Assembly: GCA_031257875.1 (NCBI GenBank)
Contig: JAIRNV010000137.1
Coordinates: 1-62,191, forward strand
Reading direction: 5' to 3'
Source of the DNA: Dysgonamonadaceae bacterium
GTDB lineage: Bacteria; Bacteroidota; Bacteroidia; Bacteroidales; Azobacteroidaceae
Length of the DNA: 62,191 nucleotides
Shown here: piece after piece, positions 15,916 through 26,447 of the stretch
How the letters are laid out: each line of letters begins with the position of its first letter
Position numbering within the stretch: the stretch's first letter is position 1
Made by a program: the position numbers and the translations under genes
The notes under the pieces: model-generated
What the model was told of the DNA's origin: nothing
The model's database searches: none
Seen by the model: the letters and a program-made list of their open reading frames with translations, nothing else

Positions 15916-17139
15916 CTATTCCAGCGAATTATACAATGCATCCATCTTTTCGTATTTCTCACCCATTCCCAAAGTGTAATAAATCTGACTTAACGCCAGC
16001 ACCAACCCTTTGTTTGTAGAATCTATTGCTACCGCTTTTTCAAAATAGGGCATCGCTTCCTTGAAATAATCCAGCGCTTTCTGACTCTCAACCCTGTATT
16101 GTGCAGGGTCTTTAATTTGATCCGCTTCGTTCCGTTTTTCAAAACCCAAATTAAAATATACGCGCCCCAGGTGGGAAAGAAAATCAATGCTGTCCGGTCT
16201 CAGTTCCAGCGCTTTTTTCATGTATTTGATAGCTTCGTCGTTTTTCTTCTCTCCTTCGTAAACCTGACCCAAAACATCATACAGTTGCGCATTTTCAGGG
16301 TCTTTAGCGATAGCCGCATCCAAATAGGCAATGGCGTCGCCCGATTTTCCTTTGCTAATGCTTTGATTAATCAGATTCAACAAAAAATAATCTTCTGCCG
16401 GAAATTTCTTAAAGCCTTCGGCAATCGTTTTTTCAAAACCGGCCGTATCCTGTATTTGCATATATTCGCCGGCAAGCGCACGGTAAATATCCACCTCGTT
16501 GACACCATTATCTTTAATCTCTTCAAAAATTTCGATTGCAGCCTGATGGTTCGGAATAAATACAGCGGAGAGACCGGCGTAATACCTTATTTGATTATCA
16601 ACACTATCCGGCGTAGTCCATTTTTCATCCCTGAAAAGCGCCATTTTCCGATAATCGCCATACAGTTTGAAATTTTTATACGCTTTTTCGTAGTCTTTAT
16701 TGTTGTAATAATAAATTCCCGCATTGGAATAAAAAGGACGGTTGGCCAGCAGAATCGACCTGATGTCTTTCGTGTATTTGGGTTTTACTTTCCCCTTTTC
16801 ATTGGGACGGGCATCATATTCCAGGGATTTTTCAAAATAAGGCAAAATTGCGTCCAAAGCGGCATACATTACTGCTTCATTCGGTTGTTTGCCAAGCATT
16901 TCATTCGTTCGTTCCATATCAAACTGTTTGTTTTCGATAGAACCTGCCACATACCAGGTTTCTGCCATTTCGGCCGATTCCGGATTCGTCAAAGCGTCTT
17001 TAATGATCGTCCGCGCCTCCGCAATGTTAGGCGTAGCCCCTTTAATCTCGTTAGCAGCAGCCTTTACCGCTTTTTTCTGTCCAAAAGTAATGCTTGCCGC
17101 AAAAAGAAAAAATACTGTTGTTAGTACTGTTTTTTTCAT
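15916..17139 (-). CDS. Tetratricopeptide repeat protein, exported
   Basis: A 407-residue protein with a signal peptide (MKKTVLTTVFFLFAASITFGQ). Several TPR units lie in the C-terminal half, for example NAQLYDVLGQVYEGEKKNDEAIKYMKKALELRPDS and IDFLSHLGRVYFNLGF. The N-terminal part (AEARTIIKDALTNPES) resembles Bacteroidota periplasmic TPR proteins often found beside gyrA. It likely acts as a periplasmic scaffold; partners unknown. It starts 25 bp after the gyrA stop, so the two are probably co-transcribed. Confidence 0.82.
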   Translation of the reverse strand: MKKTVLTTVFFLFAASITFGQKKAVKAAANEIKGATPNIAEARTIIKDALTNPESAEMAETWYVAGSIENKQFDMERTNEMLGKQPNEAVMYAALDAILPYFEKSLEYDARPNEKGKVKPKYTKDIRSILLANRPFYSNAGIYYYNNKDYEKAYKNFKLYGDYRKMALFRDEKWTTPDSVDNQIRYYAGLSAVFIPNHQAAIEIFEEIKDNGVNEVDIYRALAGEYMQIQDTAGFEKTIAEGFKKFPAEDYFLLNLINQSISKGKSGDAIAYLDAAIAKDPENAQLYDVLGQVYEGEKKNDEAIKYMKKALELRPDSIDFLSHLGRVYFNLGFEKRNEADQIKDPAQYRVESQKALDYFKEAMPYFEKAVAIDSTNKGLVLALSQIYYTLGMGEKYEKMDALYNSLE

Positions 17140-17164
17140 ATATAAATAAATTAGGAATTATAAA

Positions 17165-19711
17165 TTATTTGTTAATATTATCGCTTTCCAAACCATTTTC
17201 AATATTATTTTCATGTATTTCCGTATTTTCGTCTTCTTTTACATCCACGATATCCAAATCCGATTCCGAAATAACTTTACAAACCGAAGCAATTTCATCG
17301 TTGCGTTTTTCGAGGTTAATCAAACGAACACCCTGCGTCGCCCTGCCGATAACGTTCAAATCGGAGACTTTCATGCGGATAGCGATACCCGATTTATTGA
17401 TAATCATTAAATCATTGTCGTCGGTAACGTTCTTGATACCTACCAGCGCACCTGTTTTTTCGGTTATATTCAATGTTTTAACTCCTTTTCCACCCCGGTT
17501 GGTAATGCGGTAATCATCTATTTTGGAACGTTTGCCGTATCCCTGTTCGGAAACAACCAGAATCGTCTCTTTTTCAATGTCTTTCATACAAATCATACCG
17601 ATTACCTCGTCGTCTTTTCCGCCCAGCGTCATCCCTTTCACACCGGCAGCCATCCGTCCCATACAGCGCACCGTTTTTTCATGGAAACGAAGCGCACGGC
17701 CTTTGCGGCTGGCGATAATGATTTCGTTGTCGCCGTTGGTCATTCTCACAGCTATCACCCCGTCGCCGTCGTGCAGGGTAATAGCGTTCACACCGTTTTG
17801 GCGCGGACGGGAATAGGCTTCTAGCAGGGTTTTCTTAATAACACCTTTTTTCGTACAGAAAAGCAGGTAATGAGAATTGACAAAATCGCCGTCATTCAGC
17901 AGTTTCACGCGGATAAAAGCATTCACTCTGTCATCTGCTTCAATGTTTAGCAAATTCTGTATGGCGCGGCCTTTCGAGGTTTTTGAGCCTTCGGGTATGT
18001 CGTAAACTTTCAGCCAGTAACAGCGACCTTTTTGGGTAAACAGCAATATTGTCGCGTGCATGCTTGCCGGATAAATGTATTCCACAAAATCCTCGTCGCG
18101 GGTTTCGGAACCTTTAGCCCCTACCCCACCCCGGTTTTGGGAATGAAATTCTGCAAGCGGCGTACGCTTGATATAGCCCAAATGCGAAATGGTGATAATC
18201 ATTTCATCGTCGGCATAAAAATCTTCGGGATTAAAATCTTCCGTCGCATAAATAATATCGGTTTTCCGTTTATCGCCGTATTTATCGCGGATTTCTACCA
18301 GTTCGTCCTTAATGATGCGCATCAAATGGTCTTCATTGGCTAAAATATCTTTTAAGTTGGCAATCAGTTTCTGAACCTCCTCATATTCGGCGTGTAATTT
18401 ATTCTGTTCCAATCCGGTTAATTGACGCAGGCGCATTTCCACAATAGCTCGCGACTGTATTTCCGTCAGGCCGAAACGTTTCATCAAACGTTCGATAGCT
18501 TCGCCCGGACTTTGGGACGACCGGATAATTGTAATTACCTCGTCGATATTGTCGGAAGCAATAATCAAACCTTCCAGAATATGCGCGCGTTCTTCCGCTT
18601 TCCGCAAATCATACTGGGTGCGGCGGGTAACCACATCTACGCGATGCTCGACAAAATACCGCACCAACTCTTTCAAGTTCAGGATTCTCGGCCGGCCACG
18701 CACCAAAGCCACATTGTTCACGCTGAAAGAAGACTGCAAGGCCGTCAGCTTGTACAGTTTATTCAGCACCACGCTCGAATTGCCGTCTTTTTTCACATCC
18801 ACCACGATACGCATTCCTTCGCGGTCGGATTCGTCATTCACGTTCGACACGCCTTCGATTCTTTTGTCGCCGACTAAGTCTGCAATATGCTTGATTAATT
18901 CCGCCTTGTTAACAAGATAAGGAATTTCCGTAATAATAATTTTTTCCCTGCCGTCTTTGATTTCGATTTCCGCCTTTCCGCGCAAAACAACACGTCCGCG
19001 CCCGGTTTCAAAAGCGTCGCGAACGCCGGAATAGCCGTAAATGGAAGCCCCCGTCGGGAAATCCGGCGCTTTGATATGTTCCATCAAACCCGACACTTCA
19101 ATCTGTCCGCGGGCGTCAATATAAGCCAAAGTAGCATTGATACATTCCGTCAGGTTATGGGGCGGCATGTTGGTTGCCATACCGACGGCAATACCCGACG
19201 AACCGTTGATTAACAAATTCGGTATCCGTGTCGGGAGAACGGTCGGCTCTTTACTCTTGTCATCATAAGTCAGCTGAAAATCGACGGTTTCCTTGTCAAT
19301 ATCCTGAAGCATTTCTTCGGCTAATTTACTCATTCGGGCTTCGGTATAACGCATGGCGGCCGGCGAATCACCGTCCACAGAACCGTAATTTCCCTGTCCG
19401 TCGACCAGCAAATAACGCATCGACCAGGGCTGCGCCATACGAACCATCGTATTGTAAACCGACGAATCGCCGTGCGGATGATATTTCCCCAACACATCCC
19501 CTACAATACGCGCAGATTTTTTATACGGTTTATCGGAATTGCTCCCAATTTCGTTCATACCATATAAAACCCTTCTATGCACAGGTTTAAGTCCGTCTCT
19601 AACATCGGGTAAAGCTCTTGATACGATGACAGACATCGAATAGTCGATGTAAGCCGATTTCATTTGGTCTTCAATGTCAATTCTAATAATTCTGTCTTGA
19701 TTATCAGTCAT
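17165..19711 (-). CDS. gyrA: DNA gyrase subunit A
   Basis: The breakage-reunion subunit of gyrase, which introduces negative supercoils with GyrB; 848 residues, normal for Bacteroidota. The N-terminal DNA-cleavage domain shows [29 protein letters not shown]-type sequence (here [11 protein letters not shown], then [20 protein letters not shown]). The quinolone region has [16 protein letters not shown], and the catalytic tyrosine is in [10 protein letters not shown] near residue 123. Six GyrA beta-propeller repeats form the C-terminus, including a GyrA-box-like NRGGKGVKT. The tail is acidic ([14 protein letters not shown]). The acidic tail and box favour GyrA over ParC. Confidence 0.97.
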   Translation of the reverse strand: MTDNQDRIIRIDIEDQMKSAYIDYSMSVIVSRALPDVRDGLKPVHRRVLYGMNEIGSNSDKPYKKSARIVGDVLGKYHPHGDSSVYNTMVRMAQPWSMRYLLVDGQGNYGSVDGDSPAAMRYTEARMSKLAEEMLQDIDKETVDFQLTYDDKSKEPTVLPTRIPNLLINGSSGIAVGMATNMPPHNLTECINATLAYIDARGQIEVSGLMEHIKAPDFPTGASIYGYSGVRDAFETGRGRVVLRGKAEIEIKDGREKIIITEIPYLVNKAELIKHIADLVGDKRIEGVSNVNDESDREGMRIVVDVKKDGNSSVVLNKLYKLTALQSSFSVNNVALVRGRPRILNLKELVRYFVEHRVDVVTRRTQYDLRKAEERAHILEGLIIASDNIDEVITIIRSSQSPGEAIERLMKRFGLTEIQSRAIVEMRLRQLTGLEQNKLHAEYEEVQKLIANLKDILANEDHLMRIIKDELVEIRDKYGDKRKTDIIYATEDFNPEDFYADDEMIITISHLGYIKRTPLAEFHSQNRGGVGAKGSETRDEDFVEYIYPASMHATILLFTQKGRCYWLKVYDIPEGSKTSKGRAIQNLLNIEADDRVNAFIRVKLLNDGDFVNSHYLLFCTKKGVIKKTLLEAYSRPRQNGVNAITLHDGDGVIAVRMTNGDNEIIIASRKGRALRFHEKTVRCMGRMAAGVKGMTLGGKDDEVIGMICMKDIEKETILVVSEQGYGKRSKIDDYRITNRGGKGVKTLNITEKTGALVGIKNVTDDNDLMIINKSGIAIRMKVSDLNVIGRATQGVRLINLEKRNDEIASVCKVISESDLDIVDVKEDENTEIHENNIENGLESDNINK

Positions 19712-19741
19712 ATTATTTATTTTTGTTTCTAAAAAAGCACG

Positions 19742-19749
19742 CTAAGGTA
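19742..19749 (-). promoter_or_regulatory. Candidate gyrA -7 element TACCTTAG
   Basis: The minus strand reads TACCTTAG, one mismatch from TAnnTTTG, 30 nt upstream of the gyrA start at 19711. Confidence 0.3.
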
Positions 19750-19978
19750 CGGCTTTTTCTTCTAAAATAAAAATTTTTCTTGACTTCGCAGCAATCGCAG
19801 ACTCAAGTTATAAATGCAACTTTCGTATTGATTTTATTACTTTGCCGACATATTTTGAAAGGCATGCTATAATGCTAAATAATAATAAATTGAAAATTTG
19901 TAGTACACAATCCGGAATTTCAAAAATTGTATTTTAATGATTATCAGAATATTATAGATTCATTAACTGCAAAGTGGG

Positions 19979-20371
19979 TTAAGATATAATAAGCTCAACT
20001 TTCGCAAGCGTCTTTCAGGGGGTGGTTACATTCCGTAGGAATGTTAGCTTCTACCGAGCTACTCATTCCTACGGAATGAGTAAACACAAAAACGTTGATT
20101 TTTATTGGCTTATAAAAACAAAAATTATTATAAAACAGTCGTTTTCAATGAATTAATTAACTTGCGAAAGTTGAATAATAAGGTAATAAGGTCATGGAAG
20201 AGCATCATTCATTGCTACTCAAGGTTGTTTTGTTGGAAAAATAAGGTTTATATCCTGATTCACGATGCGGAAAAACCTTATTCCCAATCTTATTTAACAA
20301 CAAAACAACCTGAGTAGCAGAGTATTGTTCCATCCGTAACCAACCTTATTACCTTATTATATCTTATTAAT
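19979..20371. mobile_element. Nested-palindrome MITE-like element
   Basis: About 390 bp with no convincing gene. The outer inverted ends are TAAGATATAATAAG (from 19980) and its complement ending near 20368. Inside, CTCAACTTTCGCAAG (about 19994-20008) pairs with CTTGCGAAAGTTGA (20161-20174). The right half is itself a palindrome of about 188 bp (20175-20362) with arms containing AATAAGGTAATAAGGT and GCTACTCAAGGTTGTTTTGT. A third hairpin pairs CATTCCGTAGGAATG (20029-20043) with CATTCCTACGGAATG (20064-20078). It carries no transposase. A clean target duplication was not identified. Confidence 0.6.
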
Positions 20372-20402
20372 TGATAGATGCTTACTTCTTAAGTTGACGA
20401 CA

Positions 20403-20789
20403 TTAAGCCTCGCCCCCTCGTAAGTAGGGTCGGGACTGTCTGAACAGGCGAAAATTCTGAAGCGTCATATTGCCGCTAAAATTCAACCACCGGCAGGCCG
20501 AATACCGGGCATCCAGTTCCAGCCCGACGCCTTTCACTTTGTCCACATTTTTGTATTGGGCAAGCAGTCCGGTGTTGATGAGCAGTATCATATCGTAAGT
20601 CCTGCGATAAAACAGGTTACATTCGGCAACGAACAGAGCCGGCTTTTCGGCGTGAATACCGAGATTGAAGTTGTAACTTCTCTCTGGCGACAGGGCAAAG
20701 TTGGACAGGATAAAATCGCCGTTCCCAAAAAATTCTTCCTGTTCGGGCAGGGAAATTTTCCCGGAACTTGCCTCGAGCGGGGCAAACAC
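20403..20789 (-). pseudogene. TonB-dependent receptor fragment (beta-barrel part)
   Basis: The 128-codon frame resembles the C-terminal barrel of a TonB-dependent outer-membrane receptor: LPEQEEFFGNGDFILSNFAL, SPERSYNFNLGI, then YKNVDKVKGVGLELDARYSACRWLNFSGNMTLQ. Plug, TonB box, signal peptide and the last barrel strands are missing. It has no partner SusD gene. It is a gene relic next to the MITE-like element. Confidence 0.75.
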
Positions 20790-21103
20790 CAGAAATTGCT
20801 ACTGTTTACGGATAAAATCATGTTCATTTGTTTTTTTTTAATTTTATGCCGGCAAGGGTAATAATTATTATTAATAAATAAAAAGTAATTTTGCCGGTTA
20901 TTTTAATTGATAATTGACAATTGACAATTGACAATTATTTTCTTCATTAGCAATTATCAACTGATGTTACGCAAGTTTATAATTTCTGCCTGAAGCAATC
21001 CGGAATAAAACAATGCACAAAATAAAACCGGGCAAAGTATAACTACGGGATATTCACATGCGACAATTTGAAATTCACCCAATACCCCCTTTTTGCTTGT
21101 ATT
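20790..21103. other. Intergenic region with dispersed repeats
   Basis: No gene is visible. It holds ATTGACAATTG repeats (about 20908-20940), the family also seen at 595-645. It also holds a segment with GATGTTACGCAAG (about 20963-20992) that recurs at 60110-60139, both followed by TATAATTTC. Confidence 0.5.
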
Positions 21104-21136
21104 GTTTGGTGAAATACTAAACATTGGTTACCTTTG
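21104..21136 (+). promoter_or_regulatory. Bacteroidota promoter of the permease gene
   Basis: TTTG at 21104-21107 and TACCTTTG at 21129-21136 are separated by 21 bp, matching the -33/-7 pair of Bacteroidota housekeeping promoters. The start codon follows 30 nt later. Confidence 0.65.
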
Positions 21137-21166
21137 CCGGCAATAAAATAATAAATTGACAGTAAA

Positions 21167-22804
21167 ATGAGTATTTTTCAAAGAAAGCCGTTACAAGTTC
21201 TTTTAGACCAGTCTAAAGAAAGCGGCGAACATACCTTAAAAAAAACATTGGGGTCTTATAAGTTGATAGCCCTGGGATTAGGCGCTATTATCGGAGCAGG
21301 TCTGTTTTCGATAACGGGGATGGCAGCCGGGTTGTATGCCGGTCCGGCCATCACCGTTTCGTTCATCATTGCAGCGGCCGGATGCTGTTTTGCGGGTCTG
21401 TGCTACGCCGAATTTGCTTCCATGCTGCCGATTGCGGGAAGCGCCTACACATATTCTTACGCGACTTTGGGTGAATTTATTGCCTGGGTAATCGGTTGGG
21501 ATTTGGTATTGGAATATGCCGTGGGAGCGCTCACCGTCAGCATCAGTTTCAGCGCTTATTTTGTAAAATTTCTGGAAGGATTCGGGATACATCTTCCGCA
21601 TGCGATCACGGCCTGCCCGATGGATGGAGGAATCGCAAATCTGCCGTCGGCTTTGGTTGTAATTCTTCTAAGTTTTTTGCTGATAAGCGGAACCGAAAGC
21701 AGTTCGAAAGTTAATTCGGTTATTGTGGCGCTGAAAGTTGCCGTAGTGCTGATATTCATCGGAATCGGCTGGCAATTTATCAATACGGACAATTATGTTC
21801 CTTATATTCCTGAAAATACGGGAACGTGGGGTTCATTCGGTTTTAGCGGAATCATTCGCGGGGCTGCCATTGTCTTTTTCGCTTTTATCGGCTTTGATGC
21901 AGTCAGTACGGCTGCACAGGAAACCAAAAATCCGAAGCGGGATATGCCTGTCGGTATTTTGGGGGCATTGATTATCTGTACGGTTTTGTATGTGCTTTTC
22001 TCCCACGTTTTAACCGGCGTCGCCAATTATACGCAATTTCAGGGCAGTACGGGTATTGCACCCATAGCCGTTGCCATTGAAAATATGGGGACCGCTTTAC
22101 CCGACGGAACGATACAACCCGCTTTTCCCTGGTTGAATAAAGCCATTATTCTGGCTATTCTGGCCGGTTATTCTTCTGTAGTTTTGGTGATGCTTTTGGG
22201 ACAAAGCCGTATTTTTTATACCATGAGCCGAGACGGCTTACTGCCGAAAATGTTTTCGCAGGTTCATAAAAAATTCCGCACGCCTTATAAATCCAATCTG
22301 CTTTTCCTTGTGGCAATCAGTATTCTGGCCATGTTTGTGCCGGCGCGGGTGGCCGGCGAACTGACAAGTATCGGCACATTGTTTGCCTTTATTATCGTTT
22401 GCATGGGTATCCTGGTGATGCGGAAGAAAATGCCTGACGCGCCGCGCGCTTTCAGAACGCCCTGGGTGCCTGCCATACCGGTTTTGGGTATCGGAATCTG
22501 CCTTTTCATGATGGTGTTTTTGCCTTTCGACACATGGATTCGCCTTATTCTCTGGATGTTATTGGGACATAATATTTACACGTTTTACGGTTCGAAACAC
22601 AGTAAATTGGGAGGGAGCCATTCTGTCCTGATTTTGCCGGCAATCGGAATAAGCATTGCCGTGTTGTTAGCCGGATTTACTGTAGTTCATCAAATGCAAA
22701 CCGGGTGGCATGAAAATAGCGGTTTTGCTTTCACGCTTTTGGTTATTGCGGTCGCGCATATTGTGCTGTACGGGATAAAAATTATGAACAAACAGCGTAA
22801 ATAA
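21167..22804 (+). CDS. APC-family amino acid permease
   Basis: A 545-residue inner-membrane transporter with about 12-14 hydrophobic segments. The first carries the APC signature LIALGLGAIIGAGLFSITGMAAG. Next come AGLCYAEFASMLPIAGSAYTYSYATLGEFIAWVIGWDLVLEYAVG and, further on, FFAFIGFDAVSTAAQETKNPKRDMP, both hallmarks of the cationic amino acid transporter (CAT/YfnA) group. It likely imports an amino acid with protons; the substrate is not certain. It is a single gene with its own promoter. Confidence 0.9.
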   Translation: MSIFQRKPLQVLLDQSKESGEHTLKKTLGSYKLIALGLGAIIGAGLFSITGMAAGLYAGPAITVSFIIAAAGCCFAGLCYAEFASMLPIAGSAYTYSYATLGEFIAWVIGWDLVLEYAVGALTVSISFSAYFVKFLEGFGIHLPHAITACPMDGGIANLPSALVVILLSFLLISGTESSSKVNSVIVALKVAVVLIFIGIGWQFINTDNYVPYIPENTGTWGSFGFSGIIRGAAIVFFAFIGFDAVSTAAQETKNPKRDMPVGILGALIICTVLYVLFSHVLTGVANYTQFQGSTGIAPIAVAIENMGTALPDGTIQPAFPWLNKAIILAILAGYSSVVLVMLLGQSRIFYTMSRDGLLPKMFSQVHKKFRTPYKSNLLFLVAISILAMFVPARVAGELTSIGTLFAFIIVCMGILVMRKKMPDAPRAFRTPWVPAIPVLGIGICLFMMVFLPFDTWIRLILWMLLGHNIYTFYGSKHSKLGGSHSVLILPAIGISIAVLLAGFTVVHQMQTGWHENSGFAFTLLVIAVAHIVLYGIKIMNKQRK

Positions 22805-22908
22805 CTGGATAGCATGGTGCAGCCGTATGCGGCAGCACTGTCGCCTGCGCTTCAAAAAAGATTTAGCCCCGAATCAGCGGCTTGCGCTCAAATTCAATTT
22901 TTTTTTTT

Positions 22909-22916
22909 ACCTTTGC
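22909..22916 (+). promoter_or_regulatory. asnB -7 element TACCTTTG
   Basis: TACCTTTG matches TAnnTTTG, 58 nt upstream of the asnB start. A T-rich tract lies immediately upstream. Confidence 0.5.
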
Positions 22917-22974
22917 ACCAATTTTGCAAAAAAACAGAGCAGAAAGTTTTTATTTCGTAATAAATCATTAAGTT

Positions 22975-24645
22975 ATGTGTGGAATAGTAGGGATATTCGA
23001 TTTAAAAGATAGCGTTGAGAAATTACGGCCGCGAGCATTAGCCATGGCAAAGAAAATCCGTCACAGAGGGCCGGACTGGTCGGGGATATATTGTTCGGAT
23101 AAAGCCATTCTGGTGCATGAACGTTTGGCTATTGTCGACCCGCAGTCGGGACAGCAACCTTTGTATTCGCCTGATAATGACGTTGTGCTGACCGTTAACG
23201 GTGAAATATATAACCATGCGGATATCCGGGACAGGCAGGAAGGAACGTACCGGTTTAAGACCAAATCCGATTGTGAAGTTATTCTTTCCTTATATATGGA
23301 GAAAGGGGTGGATTTTCTGGAAGACCTGAACGGCATTTTTGCATTTGCCCTGTACGATTCGCGGGATAATACGTATTTCATTGCAAAAGACCATATTGGG
23401 ATTGTTCCGCTCTATATGGGCTGGGATAGCGCCGGCGCTTTTTATGTGGCTTCCGAACTGAAATCTTTAGAGCCTTATTGCGAAAAGATTGAGATTTTCC
23501 CTCCGGGACATTATTTGTACAGCAAAGATGGCGGTAAATTAACCCGTTGGTACAGGAGAGACTGGATGGATTATGAAAATGTAAAAGACAAGGAATCCAG
23601 CGTTCAGGATTTAAGGGAAGCCCTGGAATCGGCCGTCAAACGGCAATTGATGACCGATGTGCCTTACGGCGTGCTTCTTTCCGGCGGACTGGATTCGTCT
23701 ATTGTTTCGGCAGTAGCGAAAAAATATGCGGCAAACCGTGTGGAATCCGATGGACGGCAACGCGCTTGGTGGCCTCAGTTACACTCATTTGCGGTAGGTT
23801 TGGAAGGCTCGCCCGATTTGGCGGCTGCGCAAAAAGTGGCTGATTATATCGGAACCGTTCACCACGAAGTGCATTTTACAATTCAGGAAGGTTTGGACGC
23901 TATCCATGACGTAATTTATCATATCGAAACTTACGACGTGACAACCATACGGGCTTCGACGCCTATGTACCTGCTGGCAAGGGTTATCCGTTCGATGGGT
24001 ATCAAAATGGTGCTTTCGGGCGAAGGCGCCGATGAAATATTCGGAGGTTATCTTTATTTCCACAAAGCTCCGAATGCAAAGGCTTTACATGAGGAAACCG
24101 TTCGCAAACTGGACAAATTACATTTGTATGACTGTCTGCGCGCCAATAAGTCTTTGGCTGCCTGGGGTGTAGAAGGCCGGGTGCCTTTTCTGGACAAGGA
24201 ATTTATGGATGTAGCCATGCGTTTGAATCCCGCCGACAAGATCAGCGGGTTGAAAGGCCGGATGGAAAAATGGATTCTCCGTAAAGCATTTGAAGATTTC
24301 TTGCCGGAAAGTGTTGCCTGGCGGCAAAAAGAGCAATTTTCCGACGGGGTAGGATATAACTGGATTGATACTTTGCGGGAAGTGGCGTCTTCATTTGTTT
24401 CCGATGAAGCGTTTGCAAAAGCGGCGGAACGTTTTCCCGTTAACCCGCCGATGTCGAAAGAAGAATACCATTACCGAACGATTTTTGAAGAATTATTTCC
24501 TTCCGATTCAGCTGCAAAAACAGTGCCTTCCGTACCGTCGGTGGCTTGCAGTACGCCAGTTGCCCTGGAATGGGACGAGGCTTTTAAGCAGATGGTTGAC
24601 CCTTCGGGGCGTGCCGTGAAGACGGTACATAATGATGCTTATTAA
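22975..24645 (+). CDS. asnB: Glutamine-hydrolysing asparagine synthase B
   Basis: Makes asparagine from aspartate, ATP and glutamine in the cytoplasm; 556 residues, the usual length. The mature N-terminal nucleophile is Cys2 (MCGIVGIFD), followed by the glutaminase-domain motifs IRHRGPDWSG, HERLAIVDP and NGEIYNH. The synthetase domain has the PP-loop VLLSGGLDSSIVSAVAKKY near residues 235-250 and MVLSGEGADEIFGGY. The glutamine-binding and ATP-binding residues look intact. Monocistronic, with a promoter upstream and a GC-rich palindrome downstream. Confidence 0.96.
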   Translation: MCGIVGIFDLKDSVEKLRPRALAMAKKIRHRGPDWSGIYCSDKAILVHERLAIVDPQSGQQPLYSPDNDVVLTVNGEIYNHADIRDRQEGTYRFKTKSDCEVILSLYMEKGVDFLEDLNGIFAFALYDSRDNTYFIAKDHIGIVPLYMGWDSAGAFYVASELKSLEPYCEKIEIFPPGHYLYSKDGGKLTRWYRRDWMDYENVKDKESSVQDLREALESAVKRQLMTDVPYGVLLSGGLDSSIVSAVAKKYAANRVESDGRQRAWWPQLHSFAVGLEGSPDLAAAQKVADYIGTVHHEVHFTIQEGLDAIHDVIYHIETYDVTTIRASTPMYLLARVIRSMGIKMVLSGEGADEIFGGYLYFHKAPNAKALHEETVRKLDKLHLYDCLRANKSLAAWGVEGRVPFLDKEFMDVAMRLNPADKISGLKGRMEKWILRKAFEDFLPESVAWRQKEQFSDGVGYNWIDTLREVASSFVSDEAFAKAAERFPVNPPMSKEEYHYRTIFEELFPSDSAAKTVPSVPSVACSTPVALEWDEAFKQMVDPSGRAVKTVHNDAY

Positions 24646-24660
24646 TAATGATGCATTTAC

Positions 24661-24688
24661 AAATTGTCGCGCCCGGGCGCGACAATTT
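24661..24688. terminator. Perfect 28-bp palindrome after asnB
   Basis: Two 14-bp arms (AAATTGTCGCGCCC and its exact complement) meet without a loop 15 bp after the asnB stop. The very GC-rich centre would form a strong stem with an A/T base, terminator-like but with only a short T run. Confidence 0.6.
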
Positions 24689-25143
24689 GAATTACACCCG
24701 TTTAGAAGAGATATTCCATATAAACCACCCCGCCTGAAAGTAGCTGACAATCTTCTTTTATCTATTGTAACATAAGTGTTTGGCTCAGGATATACAGGGA
24801 GCCACCGACAAACAGACAAACACTTTCGACAGTTTCTTTTTGTTGTCGTTTTCGCTTGTAAATCTATCCTGATTATCAGCGACAATTTTCCTGATACGCC
24901 GGTCTATAATATGTTTGCTTATATCCTATCACTGTTTTTTTAGACTGCGAAAACACGGAATTTTTCTTTAATTCTGACTGTTTCCAATGCTTGACACATC
25001 GAAAACGGCTCTTTGAATATCAAACGCCGAAATTTAATCTTTGCTTTCCGGTTCGGTATCGCTGTTGCTTCTGTGCCTGTGGCCGGGAGCGGTAAAAATT
25101 TTAGACACACAACTTTTTTATTCGGCGGCTGATTTTTTTTATG
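24689..25143. other. Intergenic region, no gene recognised
   Basis: Open frames on the minus strand here have no recognisable family and unusual composition. I see no RNA gene or mobile-element ends. It separates asnB from the methyltransferase island and may be its left edge. Confidence 0.4.
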
Positions 25144-25151
25144 TACTTTTG
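25144..25151 (+). promoter_or_regulatory. Candidate promoter of the methyltransferase island, TACTTTTG
   Basis: TACTTTTG matches TAnnTTTG, 36 nt upstream of the methyltransferase ATG. One promoter could serve all three tightly packed genes. Confidence 0.5.
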
Positions 25152-25187
25152 CACAGGATAAAATAATCGGATTCGACATGAATTGAT

Positions 25188-26444
25188 ATGCGATACATAG
25201 ATTTTGAAAATATAGAAGTTTGTCCCGAATGGTGTTTCAATAACGTCCGTTCTGTGGAACAATGGACTCATGGCTATCACAGATATCCGGCTAAATTTTT
25301 ACCTAACTTGGTAAAAAAACTCATCGAGGAACAGACAACCAAAGATGACACCATTGTTGATTTATTTGCGGGTTGTGGCACAACGCTCGTTGAGTCCAAA
25401 ATACATGGGCGAGCATCTATCGGGGTAGATATTAATCCTGTGGCGGAACTGATTACAAAGGTAAAAACCAATCCCGTTGAACCTGCAATGCTTAGCTTGT
25501 ACTTTGAACGCATAGCCGATGCATTAGATAAATACAATCCTTTGGAAAACGAAAACAGGATGGTCCATGAACGCATAGATTATTGGTTTTCTCCTGAAAA
25601 CAAAGCAAGGATAGCATTTTTATACGATACGGTACTGTCCATAAAAAAACGTCCTGTACAAGATTTTTTCCTTGTTTCATTATCGCATATTTTAAAAAAC
25701 TGTTCTCGTTGGCTACAATCAAGTACCAAGCCTCAAATAGACCCCAATAAAAAAATAACAGACCCGTTTTCGACATTTCAGCTACATACAAAACAAATGC
25801 TGAAAAAAAATGAGGAATTTTATTTATATCTGCAAGAAAACAAATATTTGGATACAAAATGCGAAATTAAACTGGAAGATGCGAGAAAAACTTCGATAGG
25901 CACAAATTCGGTTGGAGCTGTAATAACGTCCCCGCCTTATGTTACATCATACGAATATGCAGACATACATCAACTTACCGCATATTGGTATAATTATGTA
26001 GCCAATCTTGCAGAATTTAGAAAAAATTTCATCGGTACGTTTTATTCTCAAAATCAACAGATGGAATGCAACTCAAAAAATGCGCAAAAGATCGTGAGCG
26101 AATTACAAACGAAGGATGAGAGGACTGCAAAAGAAGTTGCAAACTATTTTAATGATATGGAAGCAGTTGGCAAAGAGATGTACCGTATTGTTAAAAAAGA
26201 AGGATGCGTTTGTATTGTGATAGGGAATACAACTATTAAGGATGTAAAAATCAAATCTGCCGAGGTGTTTTTTGAAATTCTTAAATCTGTTGGATTTAAG
26301 AGAAATACAGTAATAAAACGAAGCATTCCTCATAAGTTAATGCCGACAATCAGGGATAAAGATTCGGGTAAATTCACCAAATTGGACAATACAAACCACA
26401 AACTTGTGTATCCTGAGGAATATATTTTAATTCTAAAGAAATAA
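25188..26444 (+). CDS. Site-specific DNA methyltransferase (amino-group class)
   Basis: A 418-residue SAM-dependent enzyme. SAM-binding motif I is DLFAGCGTT at about residue 58, followed by GVDINPVAELI. Catalytic motif IV is TSPPY at residues 247-251, the form of N4-cytosine/N6-adenine methyltransferases. Motif I precedes motif IV by about 190 residues, so the target-recognition part may lie between them, an alpha-like order. GYHRYPAKFLPNLV before motif I recurs in this family. The gene is three bases upstream of the GHKL ATPase gene, and no restriction endonuclease is adjacent. It probably modifies a short DNA site; base and site unknown. Confidence 0.85.
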   Translation: MRYIDFENIEVCPEWCFNNVRSVEQWTHGYHRYPAKFLPNLVKKLIEEQTTKDDTIVDLFAGCGTTLVESKIHGRASIGVDINPVAELITKVKTNPVEPAMLSLYFERIADALDKYNPLENENRMVHERIDYWFSPENKARIAFLYDTVLSIKKRPVQDFFLVSLSHILKNCSRWLQSSTKPQIDPNKKITDPFSTFQLHTKQMLKKNEEFYLYLQENKYLDTKCEIKLEDARKTSIGTNSVGAVITSPPYVTSYEYADIHQLTAYWYNYVANLAEFRKNFIGTFYSQNQQMECNSKNAQKIVSELQTKDERTAKEVANYFNDMEAVGKEMYRIVKKEGCVCIVIGNTTIKDVKIKSAEVFFEILKSVGFKRNTVIKRSIPHKLMPTIRDKDSGKFTKLDNTNHKLVYPEEYILILKK

Positions 26445-26447
26445 GGT

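Noticed and set aside
16099-17124. 341-codon plus-strand ORF
   Set aside because: Antisense shadow of the TPR gene, rich in Phe/Ile/Arg.
20105-20317. 70-codon ORF
   Set aside because: It lies within the MITE-like palindrome and has no family features.
24940-25179. 79-codon minus-strand ORF before the methyltransferase
   Set aside because: No family features, and it overlaps the candidate promoter.
25188-26444. Complete restriction-modification system
   Set aside because: No endonuclease domain is visible in the three-gene island or its flanks.
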